A DNA stretch of 49,538 nucleotides from an uncultured Neglectibacter sp. (GCA_946554335.1 CAMNSA010000017.1:1-49538), one strand, 5' to 3'. Counted from the first letter of the stretch, positions 23,114 to 33,126 are shown. A program made the numbers and translations. The notes: generated by a model from the letters alone, not told the origin.

Positions 23114-24400
23114 CTATTTTTTCCGAACCTTGATAGAATTGGCGTGAGCGGTCAGCTCCTCCGTCTCCGCCAGGCGGATGATGTCGTCCGCAGCCTTTAG
23201 CAGCTCCTCCTTGGGATAGTAGACAAAGCTCATTTTCTTCACAAAATCATCTACAGACAAAGGAGAGAAAAACCGTGCCGTTCCGCCGGTGGGCAGCACA
23301 TGGTTGGGCCCCGCGAAATAGTCCCCCAAGGGCTCCGGTGAGTAATGCCCCAAAAACAAGGAGCCCGCGTTGTGAAGCTTCCCGAGATAGTCAAAGGGGT
23401 TATCGCAGCAGACCTCCAAATGCTCCGGGGCCAGGTCGTTTGCGAACTCCACCGCCTCTTCCATACTGCCGCAGACAATCACCGCGCCGAAGCGCTCCAA
23501 AGAGTCCTCGATGATCTCCCGGCGGGAAAGGGTCTCGATCTGGCGGGAAAGGGCCGCTAAAGTATCCCCGGCCGTTTTCTTCGAGGTGGTAATCAGAATG
23601 GCGCTTGCGAGCCGGTCGTGCTCCGCCTGGCTCATGAGATCCGCCGCCAGATATTCCGGATCGGCGGACTCGTCCGCCAGGATCAGGATCTCACTGGGGC
23701 CGGCGATCATATCGATGTCCACCACGCCGTACAGCTGCTTTTTCGCCGTGGCCACAAAGATATTGCCCGGGCCCACGATCTTGTCCACCTTGGGCACGGT
23801 CTGCGTGCCGTAGGCCAAAGCCGCCGCCGCCTGGGCGCCGCCCACCAAAAACAGTCTGTCCACCCCGGCGATCAGCGCCGCGGCAATAATATTTTTATCC
23901 GGTTTTCCTGCTCTTCCGGGAGGCGTAGCCATGACGATCTCCTTCACGCCTGCCACCTGTGCGGGAATCACATTCATCAAAACGGAGGAGGGGTATCCGG
24001 CCGTACCTCCCGGCACATAGACCCCCACCCGATGAAGACCGCGCACCCGCTGGCCGGTGATGATCCCGTTTTCCATGGGGTCGATGCGGCTCTGCTGCTT
24101 TTGGCGGCTGTGAAAGGTCCGGATGTTCTCCGCCGCCTTTTTGAGTGACTCCAAAAAGGCGGGGTCGCACTGCCCGCAAAGGTCTTCCATCTCTTTTCTG
24201 GAAAGCTCCAGGTTTTCCGGCGTCCAGCCGTCGAACTTTCTGGAATACTCCTTCACCGCCTCATCCCCTCTGAGCTTTACCCCCTGAAGGATCTCGGCTA
24301 CCGCCGTCTCTACGGCCTGTCCTGTCTCTCCTACCCGGGCCTTCAGCTCCTCGATAAAAGCGAGGCAGGTTTTCCGGTCTCCGTTTACCATTCTCATCAT
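23114..24400 (-). CDS. hisD: Histidinol dehydrogenase
   Basis: A 428-residue enzyme of normal length. Visible features: HRVGVYVPGGTAGYPSSVLM (NAD and substrate loop), GPGNIFVATAKKQLYGVVDID, MIAGPSEILI, the QAEHD motif with zinc ligand and the LAPEHLE segment, and the C-terminal GPNHVLPTGGTARF. It oxidises histidinol to histidine in two NAD+-dependent steps, the last of the pathway. The ATG at 24400 has GGGGAG seven bases before it; an upstream in-frame TTG is not supported by homology. Confidence 0.94.
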   Translation of the reverse strand: MMRMVNGDRKTCLAFIEELKARVGETGQAVETAVAEILQGVKLRGDEAVKEYSRKFDGWTPENLELSRKEMEDLCGQCDPAFLESLKKAAENIRTFHSRQKQQSRIDPMENGIITGQRVRGLHRVGVYVPGGTAGYPSSVLMNVIPAQVAGVKEIVMATPPGRAGKPDKNIIAAALIAGVDRLFLVGGAQAAAALAYGTQTVPKVDKIVGPGNIFVATAKKQLYGVVDIDMIAGPSEILILADESADPEYLAADLMSQAEHDRLASAILITTSKKTAGDTLAALSRQIETLSRREIIEDSLERFGAVIVCGSMEEAVEFANDLAPEHLEVCCDNPFDYLGKLHNAGSLFLGHYSPEPLGDYFAGPNHVLPTGGTARFFSPLSVDDFVKKMSFVYYPKEELLKAADDIIRLAETEELTAHANSIKVRKK

Positions 24401-24472
24401 ATTCGTTCTCCCCGGCGTTCGGCTGCCTTCCAAAGCCTCGCCGCTTCCTTTCCTGGTTATTTTGTCCTGTTG

Positions 24473-25111
24473 TCACACCTTTTCCCTGATTGCCTGTTCC
24501 AGGCTTCCGGCCAGGGCTTCGATCTCGTCCTTTCGCAGCTTCATACTGGCAGAATTCACAATGAGCCGAGCGGAGATGTCAGAAATGCGCTCCGCAATCT
24601 CCAGGCCGTTCTCTTTTAAAGTAGCTCCTGTCTCCACGATATCCACAATGCCGTCCGCCAGCCCCAGCAAGGGGGCCAGCTCCACGGAGCCCTCGATCTT
24701 GATAATGCGTACATCCATCTGACGGCTCTCAAAAAAGCGCCTCGACACATTGGGATATTTGGAGGCTACCGTCTTACCCTCATAGCCTTCAAAGAAGTTT
24801 ACGCCCTTTGGAACGGCCAGGGCAAAGCCGCAGCGGCCAAAGCCCAGGTCCAGAATTTCAAAGAACCGGCTGCCCTGCTCCATGATGGTGTCCTTCCCCA
24901 CCACGCCCAGATCACACACGCCATGCTCTACATAGGTGATAACATCAGGCGCTTTGGCAAGCACCGCCTCTAAAGAGCCGTCTCCCACAGGGAGGATGAG
25001 CCTTCTCCCCTTCTCCCGCAGGCTGGAGCAATCCAGGCCGATGCGTTCCAATAACTCCACGGTAGCTTTCTCCAGGCGCCCCTTGGTCAGGGCGATCCGC
25101 AAGGGTTTCAT
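24473..25111 (-). CDS. hisG: ATP phosphoribosyltransferase, short form (HisG-S)
   Basis: A 212-residue catalytic subunit: LRIALTKGRLEKATVELLE at the N-terminus, the GVCDLGVVGKDTI region and the PRPP-binding stretch EGSVELAPLLGLADGIVDIVETG. It lacks the C-terminal regulatory domain of long HisG, so it needs HisZ for activity and histidine feedback, and hisZ is the gene directly upstream. The ATG shares one base with the hisZ stop (TGATG). It catalyses the first, committed step, from ATP plus PRPP to PR-ATP. Confidence 0.95.
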   Translation of the reverse strand: MKPLRIALTKGRLEKATVELLERIGLDCSSLREKGRRLILPVGDGSLEAVLAKAPDVITYVEHGVCDLGVVGKDTIMEQGSRFFEILDLGFGRCGFALAVPKGVNFFEGYEGKTVASKYPNVSRRFFESRQMDVRIIKIEGSVELAPLLGLADGIVDIVETGATLKENGLEIAERISDISARLIVNSASMKLRKDEIEALAGSLEQAIREKV

Positions 25112-26298
25112 CAGAACTCCACCTCCCGCACTTCTTCTCCCACGGCCAACAGCTTCTCCGCTTTGACTGCGCGGGCGTAGCTTTTGACCTCTTCCAGGGT
25201 ATCAAATAAAGAGGCTTCGCACATCTGCCCCTCGTCAGTGAGGTGAGAGACCAGCCGCTGTGCCTCCGGCTCAAAGCCCGGCTCTCCGTGCACGACCGTA
25301 AGGGAAACTTGCTGCTTCTTCACTTCTTCCGGCAGCAGGGCGGCCAAAGCCTCCAGATCCGCCCCAAAGCCCACTGCTGGCATGGGACACTGGAAGAGCC
25401 CATAGAGGCTGTCATATCTTCCCCCCAGCAGGACCGCGTCTCCTCTATTATGTACATAGGCGCTGAACACGATCCCGGTGTAATAGTCGTTGCGCTGCAC
25501 AAGCCCCAGGTCCACCATCAGCTTTTCTCCCAGACCCAGCTGCCGCAAGGCCCCGTAGAGCCGCTTGAGATATTGAAGCACCTGAGAGGTCTCCTCGTCC
25601 GTGCAGAAAGCCTCCGCCTCTTCCAGAGCCTCTTCCCCACCGAAAAGCCGAGGCAACCGCTTTACGGCCTCCACCTCCGGAGAGTCCCCAAGAGGATCCA
25701 GAAGCTCACTTAAGGCCGCATAATTCTTCGCCTCGATGGTGGCCCGGATCTCCTCCTTCTGCTGGGAGGAAAGAGGAAGGCGGTTCAAAAGGGCGGAAGA
25801 AAATCTGGCGTGCCCCAACTCCAGCCGGAATTCCTGTGTGCAGGAGGCCATGGCGCTTACTGCCAAAGTGATCGCCTCCAGGTCGGCCCGCAGGCCCCCC
25901 GCGCCCAGCAGCTCGATGCCCATCTGCACCGCCTCGTCGTTTCTGCCGGAGAAATCCGGGCGGTTGCGGTAAACATTCTGGTGATAATAGAGCCGTAAAG
26001 GCTTGGGCCTGCCCTGTAGGCGGGAGGCCGCCATTCTGGCGATAGGCAGGGTGGAATCCGGCCGGAACACCAGAAGACGCCCGTGGTTATCCGTGGTTTT
26101 ATACATCTCCTGTTGAGGAATGGCTGCGCCGGGCAGGCGAAACACATCGTAGTATTCCAGCCCCGGCGTCATCACTTCCTGATAGCCTCTGAGAGAAAAC
26201 ACCTGGGAAAGGCGGCTCTGGACCTTCCGCTGGGCGCGGCACTGCTCAAAAAGAATATCCCTGGTCCCCTCAGGTGTGAGATTGCTGTAGGTCTTCAT
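25111..26298 (-). CDS. hisZ: ATP phosphoribosyltransferase regulatory subunit
   Basis: A 395-residue paralogue of histidyl-tRNA synthetase lacking the anticodon-binding domain's function. It retains class II motif-2 and motif-3-like segments (FRPDSTLPIARMAASRL; GGRYDSLYGLF) and TPEGTRDIL at the N-terminus. It forms a complex with short HisG and carries the histidine-responsive site. A GGAGGG ribosome site precedes the ATG. It is the first gene of the operon, about 30 bases from a strong promoter, leaving no room for a T-box or attenuator leader. Confidence 0.93.
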   Translation of the reverse strand: MKTYSNLTPEGTRDILFEQCRAQRKVQSRLSQVFSLRGYQEVMTPGLEYYDVFRLPGAAIPQQEMYKTTDNHGRLLVFRPDSTLPIARMAASRLQGRPKPLRLYYHQNVYRNRPDFSGRNDEAVQMGIELLGAGGLRADLEAITLAVSAMASCTQEFRLELGHARFSSALLNRLPLSSQQKEEIRATIEAKNYAALSELLDPLGDSPEVEAVKRLPRLFGGEEALEEAEAFCTDEETSQVLQYLKRLYGALRQLGLGEKLMVDLGLVQRNDYYTGIVFSAYVHNRGDAVLLGGRYDSLYGLFQCPMPAVGFGADLEALAALLPEEVKKQQVSLTVVHGEPGFEPEAQRLVSHLTDEGQMCEASLFDTLEEVKSYARAVKAEKLLAVGEEVREVEF

Positions 26299-26326
26299 GA
26301 CATACCCTCCACTTTAGTGTGCTACT

Positions 26327-26355
26327 ATAGTAAACTATCAAGAGCGCTTTGTCAA
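26327..26355 (-). promoter_or_regulatory. Promoter of the his operon
   Basis: Minus strand perfect TTGACA (26355-26350), 17-base spacer and TACTAT (26332-26327). The expected transcription start is only about 20 bases before hisZ. An overlapping near-palindrome (GATAGTTTACTATAGT) at the -10 could be an operator, but this is not firm. Confidence 0.8.
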
Positions 26356-26471
26356 GCCCTAAAGGAAAGGGGCTGAAAATCACGCCGTACCGCTTTCCAG
26401 TATCGTAAGCCACACTTTCTCGCAGCCGATTCCCGCCATAGTCCGGAGAGGCCACGGGAGCATAGAAAGCC

Positions 26472-29400
26472 TTAAAACAGCGTTGTCTGGCTGCTTTCCG
26501 GCAGATCGTGAAGGGCTCCGACAGAGCGCAGCGTATCCAGAACGGCGCTGCTCACCTTTGTTCTTCCCTGTAAATCGTCGATGGAGATATATTCCTCTCC
26601 GGACTGCCCCGCCTCCATCAAGCTCAGGGCGGCCGCCTCTCCCACTCCGCTTAAAGAACAGAAGGGAAGCCGGATCTTTCCCTCCTCCACCTGAAATTTT
26701 ACCGCGTGAGAACGGTAGAGATCCACCGGAAGAAGCTCGATCTTTCTCAAAAGCATTTCATTGATGATCTGTAAAGTAGAAAACTCCGACTCCTCTTTCG
26801 CAGAGGCCTCCCTGTTTTTGATTTTCAGATCCAGATCCTTCATCTTTTTCGCCACCGCCTCCTGACCCTGAATGGCAGTTGCACCGTCAAAGTCGTCACT
26901 GCGCACGGTAAAATAAGCCGCGTAGAACTCGGTGGGACGGTGGACCTTATACCACCCCAGGCGCAAGGCGGCGATCATATAGGCAGCCGCGTGGGCCTTC
27001 GGGAACATGTATTCGATCTTAAAGCAGGAATCGATATACCACTGCGGTACATCGTGCTCCTTCATGGCGGCGATATGTTCTTCTGTCAGCTGTTTTTTTG
27101 CCTTTCCCTTTCGCACGATTTCCATGATTTTAAAGGCCATTTTCGGCTCCAGGCCCTTGTTGATCAGATAGACCATGATACTGTCTCTGGTACCGATCAC
27201 CTCAGAGATGGTGCACACCTTATTCTGGATCAGCTCCTGGGCGTTTCCCAGCCATACAGCCGTGCCGTGAGAAAGGCCGGAGATCTGCAAAAGGTCCGAA
27301 AAGGTTTTAGGCTGAGATTCCTCCAGCATGCCCCGCACAAAATTCGTGCCCAGCTCCGGCAGGGAAAGGGTGCCGCTTTTTACGCCGTCCAGGTCTTCCG
27401 GAGTAAGTCCCAGTGCCTGAGGGGAATGAAACAGGCTCATCACCTCCGGATCGCTCATGGGCACCTGCATCACCGGGATCCCGGTATAGTCCTCCAGATA
27501 CCGGTAGATGGTGGGCACGTCGTGTCCCAGCTCGTCCAGCTTACACACATTGTCGTGAATGGAATGGAAATCGAAGTGGGTGGTGATATTATCTGACTTC
27601 TGGTCGTTTGCCGGGTGCTGCACCGGACAGAAATCATAGACCTCCATCCCCCTCGGGATGACGATCATGCCTCCGGGATGCTGCCCGGTGGTGCGCTTGA
27701 TCCCGGTACAGCCCAAAGCCAGACGCTTTTCCTCTGCCTTGTGGAAGGTGATTCCCCGCTCTTCTCCGTATTTTCTCACATACCCGATGGCCGTCTTGTC
27801 CGCCACCGTGGCGATGGTGCCGGCCTTGAACACATTGTCTCTGCCGAACAGCACTTCCGTGTAGCGATGAGCCCCGCTCTGGTATTCGCCGGAGAAATTC
27901 AGGTCAATATCCGGCACCTTGTCCCCGTCAAAGCCCAGGAAGGTCTCGAAAGGGATGGTGTGGCCGTCCCGGTCCATGGCGGCGCCGCAGTGGGGACAGT
28001 CCTTGGGGGGGAGGTCAAAGCCGGAGCCTATGCTGCCGTCCGTAATGAATTCGCTGTGCTTGCAGTTGGGGCACACATAGTGAGGCTCCAAGGGGTTCAC
28101 TTCGGAAATGCCGGACATGCTGGCCACAAAGGAGGATCCTACAGAGCCTCGGGAGCCCACCAGGTAGCCGTTGGCTTCAGAATCCTCCACCAGCTTCTGC
28201 GCCGTCATATAAAGCACAGAGAAACCGTGTTTATTGATGGAGCCCAGCTCCTTTTCCAGGCGTTTGGAAACGATCTCCGGCAAGGGGTCTCCGTACTTCT
28301 CCTTTGCCCGCTCCCAGGTGATGGAATTGAGCTGCTCCTCGGCTCCATCGATAAAGGGCGGAAAATTGCCCATGGGCACCGGGCGTACCTGCTCTATCAT
28401 ATCCGCAATCCTATTGGGGTTCTTCACCACCACCTCAAAGGCCTTCTCTTCTCCCAGATAGGAGAACTCCTCCAGCATTTCCGGGGTAGTGCGCAAATAC
28501 AGCGGCGCCTGCTCGTCCGCATCGGAAAAGCCTTTGCCCGCCATGAGGATCCGGCGGAAATCCGCGTCCTTCGGGTCTTTGAAATGCACGTCACAGGTGG
28601 CCACCACCGGCTTTTGAAGCTTTTCACCGATTTTGACGATCGTGCGGTTATACTCCTTGAGCCCCTCGATATCGGTATCGCCGTTTCGCACCATGAACAT
28701 ATTGTTGCCCAGAGGCTGGATCTCCAGATAGTCATAGTACTCCGCGATCTTGCAGAGATTTTCAAAGGATTCTCCCCGGACGATCGCCCGGAACAGCTCT
28801 CCCGCCTCGCAGGCGCTGCCCAGGATCAGCCCCTCCCGGTATTTGTCCAGCAGGCTTTTGGGCGTTCTGGGAGTGCGGTAGAAGTAATTCAGGTGTCCTT
28901 CGGAGATCAGCCGGTAAAGGTTCTTCAGCCCCGTCTGGTTTTTCACCAGAATGATTTGATGATAGGCGGGAAGCTTCTTCGGGTCTCCCCCCGCCAGAGC
29001 AGAATTGATCTGCTCCACCGTTTTGATCCCCTGATCCTCCTTCAGCCGGGAGATGAGATTTAAAAAGATCTCCCCCAGCACAGCTGCATCGTCCTGGGCT
29101 CTGTGGTGCTGGAAGGGCTTCAGCTTCAGGTAAGAGGCCACAGTGTCCAACTTGCAGTTCTTGATGTCCTTGAGCAGGGTGCGGGACATGGGCACCGTAT
29201 CGATATAGGTGTTGGAAAACTCCCTTTCGCACCGCTCACAGGCCGCCCGCAGAAAGGCGGTGTCAAAGCTCGCGTTATGGGCGACTAAAACGGCGTTTTC
29301 TCCCCCACAGAACTCAAAAAACGCCTGCAAAGCCTCCTGCTCTGAGGGGGCGTCCTGTACCATTTCATTGGTGATCCCGGTAAGCTCGGTGATCTTCGGG

Positions 29401-30830
29401 GGAATGGACATCTGAGGGTTTACAAAGGTATCGAACCGGTCCGTGATCTCCCCGTCATGCAGGCGCACCGCGCCGATCTCCGTAATGCGCTCTTTTTGGG
29501 CGGAAAGCCCGGTGGTCTCCAGGTCAAAGCAGATGAAGTCCCCGGAAAGAGGCGCGTCATTTTTCCCGAACACCGCGGGGACCAGGTCGTTGACAAAATA
29601 GGCCTCCGTCCCGTAAATCACCTTAAAGTCGGGATCCTCCTTCCGAATGGCCTCCGCCGCGTTCATCGCTTCCGGAAAAGCCTGCGCTACCCCGTGGTCG
29701 GTGATGGCCACTGCCTTGTGCCCCCAGCGATGGGCCTGCTGGATCAGATCGGTGGCGGTAGACATACCGTCCATATCCGACATATTGGTGTGAAGGTGCA
29801 GCTCTACCCGCTTTTGCAGGGCGTCGTCCACGATCTCCACCTGCTCCACCTTGGCGATGGCTCTGGGACGCATCACATTTTCCCTGTCGTATTTATCGTA
29901 GGAAAGCTCTCCCCTCACCAGGATGGACATGCCGTTTTTCAGGTTGTCCAGCGCCTTGCACTGGGAAATATCCTGAATAATCTTTAAGGTGAGAGAACCG
30001 GTATAGTCTGTGATATCCACACTGTAGATCTTTCTGGACTTGTCCCTGGTCTCCTTGCTCTCCAGGGAGAAGATCTCCCCCCAAACCGTCACGCTGCCGT
30101 TTTCAATGGTGACCTCACGGATGGGCACAGGCTTTGCCTTCGGGATCTGCCCCAGAACCTCTCTGGCCGTTTCCGGCAAAATACAGGGAAGCAGGGTCTC
30201 CTCCTTCCGGATGCTGACCCGCCTGCGGCTGTTCTGCTCCTTCATGCTCTCGTCGTAGCGCTCCAGCTCTTCCTGAACAGCCTCCCGCTTCTTCTTTTCC
30301 TCCTCAATGCGGATCTTTTCCATCAGGGATTCATCGGCGCTGTCCACACTGAGCTTCCCGGTAAACTCCACCTGACAGTCCAGGGAAAACCAATCCTTGA
30401 TCAGGCTCTTGAGCTTGAGGTCCATGTTTTTAGCCGCCAGCAGCTCATACCCTCCATGGGCAAGGGCGATGGAAAGCTTTCCGTCCTTTAATTCGCTTTG
30501 GGCATGGCGGAAGGTTCCGTTGAGGGAGGCGTCCATCTCCTTCAGGGCAGCCGCCAGGGAAGGAAGACAGTCGTCTGAAAAACAGCTTTCCGGAAAATGG
30601 GGCAGGATACGGATCCGGTTTTCCCCGGTCCTCTGCCCCTCCAAAGCTTTTTCCAGCTTTTTCAGCTCTTCAAATTCCACAAAACCGGGAAAAGCGGCGT
30701 TCACCTTTACAAGCCTCTCCTTCCGGCTGATGGCCAGATTCACGATTTTCCCAGCTGTAAGCTCGGAGGAAAACAAGTCCTCCCCCAATTCCTTTTGAAA
30801 AAAACTGCCCAGTGTATTCAAAGCATCCAT
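26472..30830 (-). CDS. polC: DNA polymerase III alpha subunit, Gram-positive PolC type
   Basis: A 1452-residue replicase. Domains in order: N-terminal region, an OB fold (about residues 225-300), the first part of a PHP domain (ELHLHTNMSDMDGMS at about 340), an inserted DnaQ-like 3'-5' exonuclease (DFICFDLETTGL, with further acidic motifs and HNASFDTAFL), the rest of PHP, then the polymerase palm with PDIDLNFSGEYQ, a zinc-binding Cys cluster (CPNCKH and CPHCGA), the fingers, and the C-terminal helix-hairpin and tau-binding regions. It is the main leading-strand polymerase with its own proofreading. I start at 30830 (GATGCTTTG after AAAAGGTGAG); a TTG at 30908 would add 26 residues. It ends the pyrH-polC gene run. 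Confidence 0.95.
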   Translation of the reverse strand: MDALNTLGSFFQKELGEDLFSSELTAGKIVNLAISRKERLVKVNAAFPGFVEFEELKKLEKALEGQRTGENRIRILPHFPESCFSDDCLPSLAAALKEMDASLNGTFRHAQSELKDGKLSIALAHGGYELLAAKNMDLKLKSLIKDWFSLDCQVEFTGKLSVDSADESLMEKIRIEEEKKKREAVQEELERYDESMKEQNSRRRVSIRKEETLLPCILPETAREVLGQIPKAKPVPIREVTIENGSVTVWGEIFSLESKETRDKSRKIYSVDITDYTGSLTLKIIQDISQCKALDNLKNGMSILVRGELSYDKYDRENVMRPRAIAKVEQVEIVDDALQKRVELHLHTNMSDMDGMSTATDLIQQAHRWGHKAVAITDHGVAQAFPEAMNAAEAIRKEDPDFKVIYGTEAYFVNDLVPAVFGKNDAPLSGDFICFDLETTGLSAQKERITEIGAVRLHDGEITDRFDTFVNPQMSIPPKITELTGITNEMVQDAPSEQEALQAFFEFCGGENAVLVAHNASFDTAFLRAACERCEREFSNTYIDTVPMSRTLLKDIKNCKLDTVASYLKLKPFQHHRAQDDAAVLGEIFLNLISRLKEDQGIKTVEQINSALAGGDPKKLPAYHQIILVKNQTGLKNLYRLISEGHLNYFYRTPRTPKSLLDKYREGLILGSACEAGELFRAIVRGESFENLCKIAEYYDYLEIQPLGNNMFMVRNGDTDIEGLKEYNRTIVKIGEKLQKPVVATCDVHFKDPKDADFRRILMAGKGFSDADEQAPLYLRTTPEMLEEFSYLGEEKAFEVVVKNPNRIADMIEQVRPVPMGNFPPFIDGAEEQLNSITWERAKEKYGDPLPEIVSKRLEKELGSINKHGFSVLYMTAQKLVEDSEANGYLVGSRGSVGSSFVASMSGISEVNPLEPHYVCPNCKHSEFITDGSIGSGFDLPPKDCPHCGAAMDRDGHTIPFETFLGFDGDKVPDIDLNFSGEYQSGAHRYTEVLFGRDNVFKAGTIATVADKTAIGYVRKYGEERGITFHKAEEKRLALGCTGIKRTTGQHPGGMIVIPRGMEVYDFCPVQHPANDQKSDNITTHFDFHSIHDNVCKLDELGHDVPTIYRYLEDYTGIPVMQVPMSDPEVMSLFHSPQALGLTPEDLDGVKSGTLSLPELGTNFVRGMLEESQPKTFSDLLQISGLSHGTAVWLGNAQELIQNKVCTISEVIGTRDSIMVYLINKGLEPKMAFKIMEIVRKGKAKKQLTEEHIAAMKEHDVPQWYIDSCFKIEYMFPKAHAAAYMIAALRLGWYKVHRPTEFYAAYFTVRSDDFDGATAIQGQEAVAKKMKDLDLKIKNREASAKEESEFSTLQIINEMLLRKIELLPVDLYRSHAVKFQVEEGKIRLPFCSLSGVGEAAALSLMEAGQSGEEYISIDDLQGRTKVSSAVLDTLRSVGALHDLPESSQTTLF

Positions 30831-30929
30831 CCGTCTCTCACCTTTTCGGGGGATCAGCTCCCCTGACTTCTTTTTACCGGTCGCTTCATAGGCCCGGCTT
30901 TCTTTCAAGCAGCGGAAAGCTTCCCACTG

Positions 30930-31979
30930 CTACAACTTCTCGATTTCACTGAGCAGCGCCCGCAAAAGCTCCCTTTCCGGCACCTTTCTCAGGATCCTTC
31001 CCTTTTTGAACAGAAGGCCCTCGCCCACGCCTCCGGCAATTCCGATATCCGCTTCCCGGGCCTCTCCCGGGCCGTTGACCGCACAGCCCATCACTGCCAC
31101 GGTAATGTCCTTTTGGCAGGAGGCTAAGGCCTTGTCCACCTGATTTGCCAGAGGGATCAGATCGATCCTGGTCCTTCCGCAGGTGGGGCAGGCGATCAGG
31201 CGCACGCCCTTTCTCAGGCCCGCCGCCTTCAAAATGTCGATCCCCGCGCGCACCTCCTCCACGGGGTCGGCTGTCAGCGATACCCGGATCGTGTCGCCGA
31301 TCCCTCTGCACAGCAGCCCTCCGATGCCCATGGCGGACTTGATAAGCCCCATGCGGGCCGTCCCCGCATGAGTGATCCCCAGATGAAGGGGATACTCACA
31401 TTTTTGAGCCGCCAGCTCATAGGCCTCCATGGTGCGGTCCACGGAGGAAGCCTTCATGGAGAGGACGATATCCGTAAAGTCAAATTTTTCCAGAAGCCCC
31501 GCGTGGTACAGGGCGCTTTCGCAGAGCGCTTCCGCCGTGGGATGACCGTATCTTGCCAGAATATGCTTTTCCAGCGACCCATCGTTGACGCCGATACGGA
31601 TGGGGATCTTCTTTTCCCGGCAGATGTCCGCCACCGCCTTGACCCGGGAATCCTCTCCGATATTTCCCGGGTTGATCCGGATTTTATCAATTCCCGCATA
31701 GGCAGACTCCAAAGCCAGCCGGTAATCGAAATGAATATCGGCTACTAAGGGGATCCCGATCTTCTCCTTGATGGCGGGAATCAGCCCTACGGCCTCCCGG
31801 TTGGGGATCGCCACCCGCAGAATGTCGCAGCCCGCCTGCTCGAGAACCACCGCCTCGCGCACATTTCCTTCCACATCGTCAGCCGGTACGCTGAGCATGG
31901 ACTGCACCAAAACGGGGGCATTTCCCCCCAGGGTGAGCTTTCCCACCTTGATTGCCTTTGCCCTTCTTCTTTCCCTCAT
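30930..31979 (-). CDS. ispG: (E)-4-hydroxy-3-methylbut-2-enyl-diphosphate synthase
   Basis: A 349-residue GcpE-type enzyme: TIM-barrel part with VQSML near the start and VADIHFDYRLAL, then a C-terminal domain whose [4Fe-4S] ligands are the Cys pair in CPTCGRTRIDL (about residues 265-275) and the Cys in MGCAVNGPGEA (about 299-309), with the conserved Glu. It makes HMBPP from MEcPP, the penultimate step of the MEP isoprenoid pathway. dxr, for an early step of that pathway, lies two genes upstream, and uppS uses the product. Confidence 0.95.
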   Translation of the reverse strand: MRERRRAKAIKVGKLTLGGNAPVLVQSMLSVPADDVEGNVREAVVLEQAGCDILRVAIPNREAVGLIPAIKEKIGIPLVADIHFDYRLALESAYAGIDKIRINPGNIGEDSRVKAVADICREKKIPIRIGVNDGSLEKHILARYGHPTAEALCESALYHAGLLEKFDFTDIVLSMKASSVDRTMEAYELAAQKCEYPLHLGITHAGTARMGLIKSAMGIGGLLCRGIGDTIRVSLTADPVEEVRAGIDILKAAGLRKGVRLIACPTCGRTRIDLIPLANQVDKALASCQKDITVAVMGCAVNGPGEAREADIGIAGGVGEGLLFKKGRILRKVPERELLRALLSEIEKL

Positions 31980-32019
31980 TTTCTGTCTTCTCCTCTTTTG
32001 CGGGCCGAAGCCCCTTCTG

Positions 32020-33090
32020 TTATCCTCCGGTGATCAGCCTGAAAATATCGTTTCCGGTGATCACGACCATCAGGCCGATCAGCAGCACAAAACCAACGGC
32101 GTGAATATACCCCTCATATTTCTGGGGAACGGGCTTGCGGGTAATTCCCTCCCAGATCAGGAACAAAAGCCTTCCTCCGTCCAGCGCGGGCAGCGGAAGC
32201 AAATTGACGACGCCAAGGTTTACCGTGATCATGATCATCATCATGATGATATTGCTCACCGCAGCGGAAAAGCTCTGCTTTAAGCCTTCCCCCGCCGCCT
32301 GGGTGATCACCTGGGCCGTGCCCACGGGCCCTGCCATATCGTTGAGTCCAAAGCGGCCGGTCAGGATCCCTTTCAAGCTTTCGATCACTATGCGCACCAT
32401 AGAAAAGGTGTCCGCCGCCGAACGGGCGATCAGCCTCCAGGGGGTAGGTTTTACACCCACCACGCGGAAATCATACTGGACCACGCGTGTGCCGTCCTCC
32501 CTGGTTTCATAGGAAAGCTTCACCTTTCCAAGATCGATGGATTTGCCATCCCTTTTGACCACTAACTGCACGGCGTCCGGATCAGCCATGCTTAGGGCAA
32601 AGCCAACATCCCGGTCTGTGTAGATGCTGTAGCCGTTGATCTTTGTCAGATAGTCCCCTTCCTGCACGCCTGCCGCCTGTAAAGCAGAGCCGGGAAGGAA
32701 GCCGGAGATCTGGTTTGTGGCAAACAGTTCCTGCCCGCCCTGCATAAACAGCATCAGGATAAAGCCCAGGATAATATTGAACACACCGCCGGCGATCACC
32801 ACCAGGATCCGGCGCCACACCGGCTTGTTCCCAAAGGCGCGTTCGTCGTCACTCTCCTCATCTTCCCCCTCCATGGAGCAAAATCCGCCGATGGGCAGCA
32901 GGCGCAGTGTGTACTGCGTTTCACCCTTCTTGAACCCAAACACGCGGGGACCCATTCCCAGGGCGAATTCATTCACCCGGATTCTGGACGCTTTTGCCAG
33001 AAGGAAATGGCCCAGCTCATGGAAGAAAATGATAAATCCAAACAGCAGCACTCCGATCAGGATCAAAAGGATCACCATCATTATCTGCAA
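32020..33090 (-). CDS. rseP: RseP/RasP family intramembrane zinc metalloprotease
   Basis: A 356-residue site-2 protease. HELGH in the first membrane helix (about residues 25-29) and NLLPLPALDGGR (about 292-303) give the two His, Glu and Asp of the zinc site. A central PDZ domain (about 125-195: FLPGSALQAAGVQEGDYLTKING) selects substrates, and FxxKPxWxR-like NKPVWRRILVVIAGG is also family-typical. Such proteases cut anti-sigma factors or leftover signal peptides inside the membrane. The frame begins with TTG at 33090 (AGAGG ten bases upstream); ATG at 33081 is the alternative. It sits between dxr and ispG, its usual place. Confidence 0.92.
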   Translation of the reverse strand: MQIMMVILLILIGVLLFGFIIFFHELGHFLLAKASRIRVNEFALGMGPRVFGFKKGETQYTLRLLPIGGFCSMEGEDEESDDERAFGNKPVWRRILVVIAGGVFNIILGFILMLFMQGGQELFATNQISGFLPGSALQAAGVQEGDYLTKINGYSIYTDRDVGFALSMADPDAVQLVVKRDGKSIDLGKVKLSYETREDGTRVVQYDFRVVGVKPTPWRLIARSAADTFSMVRIVIESLKGILTGRFGLNDMAGPVGTAQVITQAAGEGLKQSFSAAVSNIIMMMIMITVNLGVVNLLPLPALDGGRLLFLIWEGITRKPVPQKYEGYIHAVGFVLLIGLMVVITGNDIFRLITGG

Positions 33091-33126
33091 GCTACTTCAA
33101 CCTCTTTTCCAGAAAAAATAGGAAGG

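Noticed and set aside
26299-26471. T-box or his-leader attenuator before hisZ
   Set aside because: The promoter leaves only about 20 bases of leader, with no T-box motif and no His-codon leader peptide.
27615-29063. Long plus-strand open frame opposite polC (482 codons)
   Set aside because: It is antisense to well-conserved polymerase sequence, has low-complexity His/Arg/Gly-rich composition, no ribosome site and no recognisable domain.
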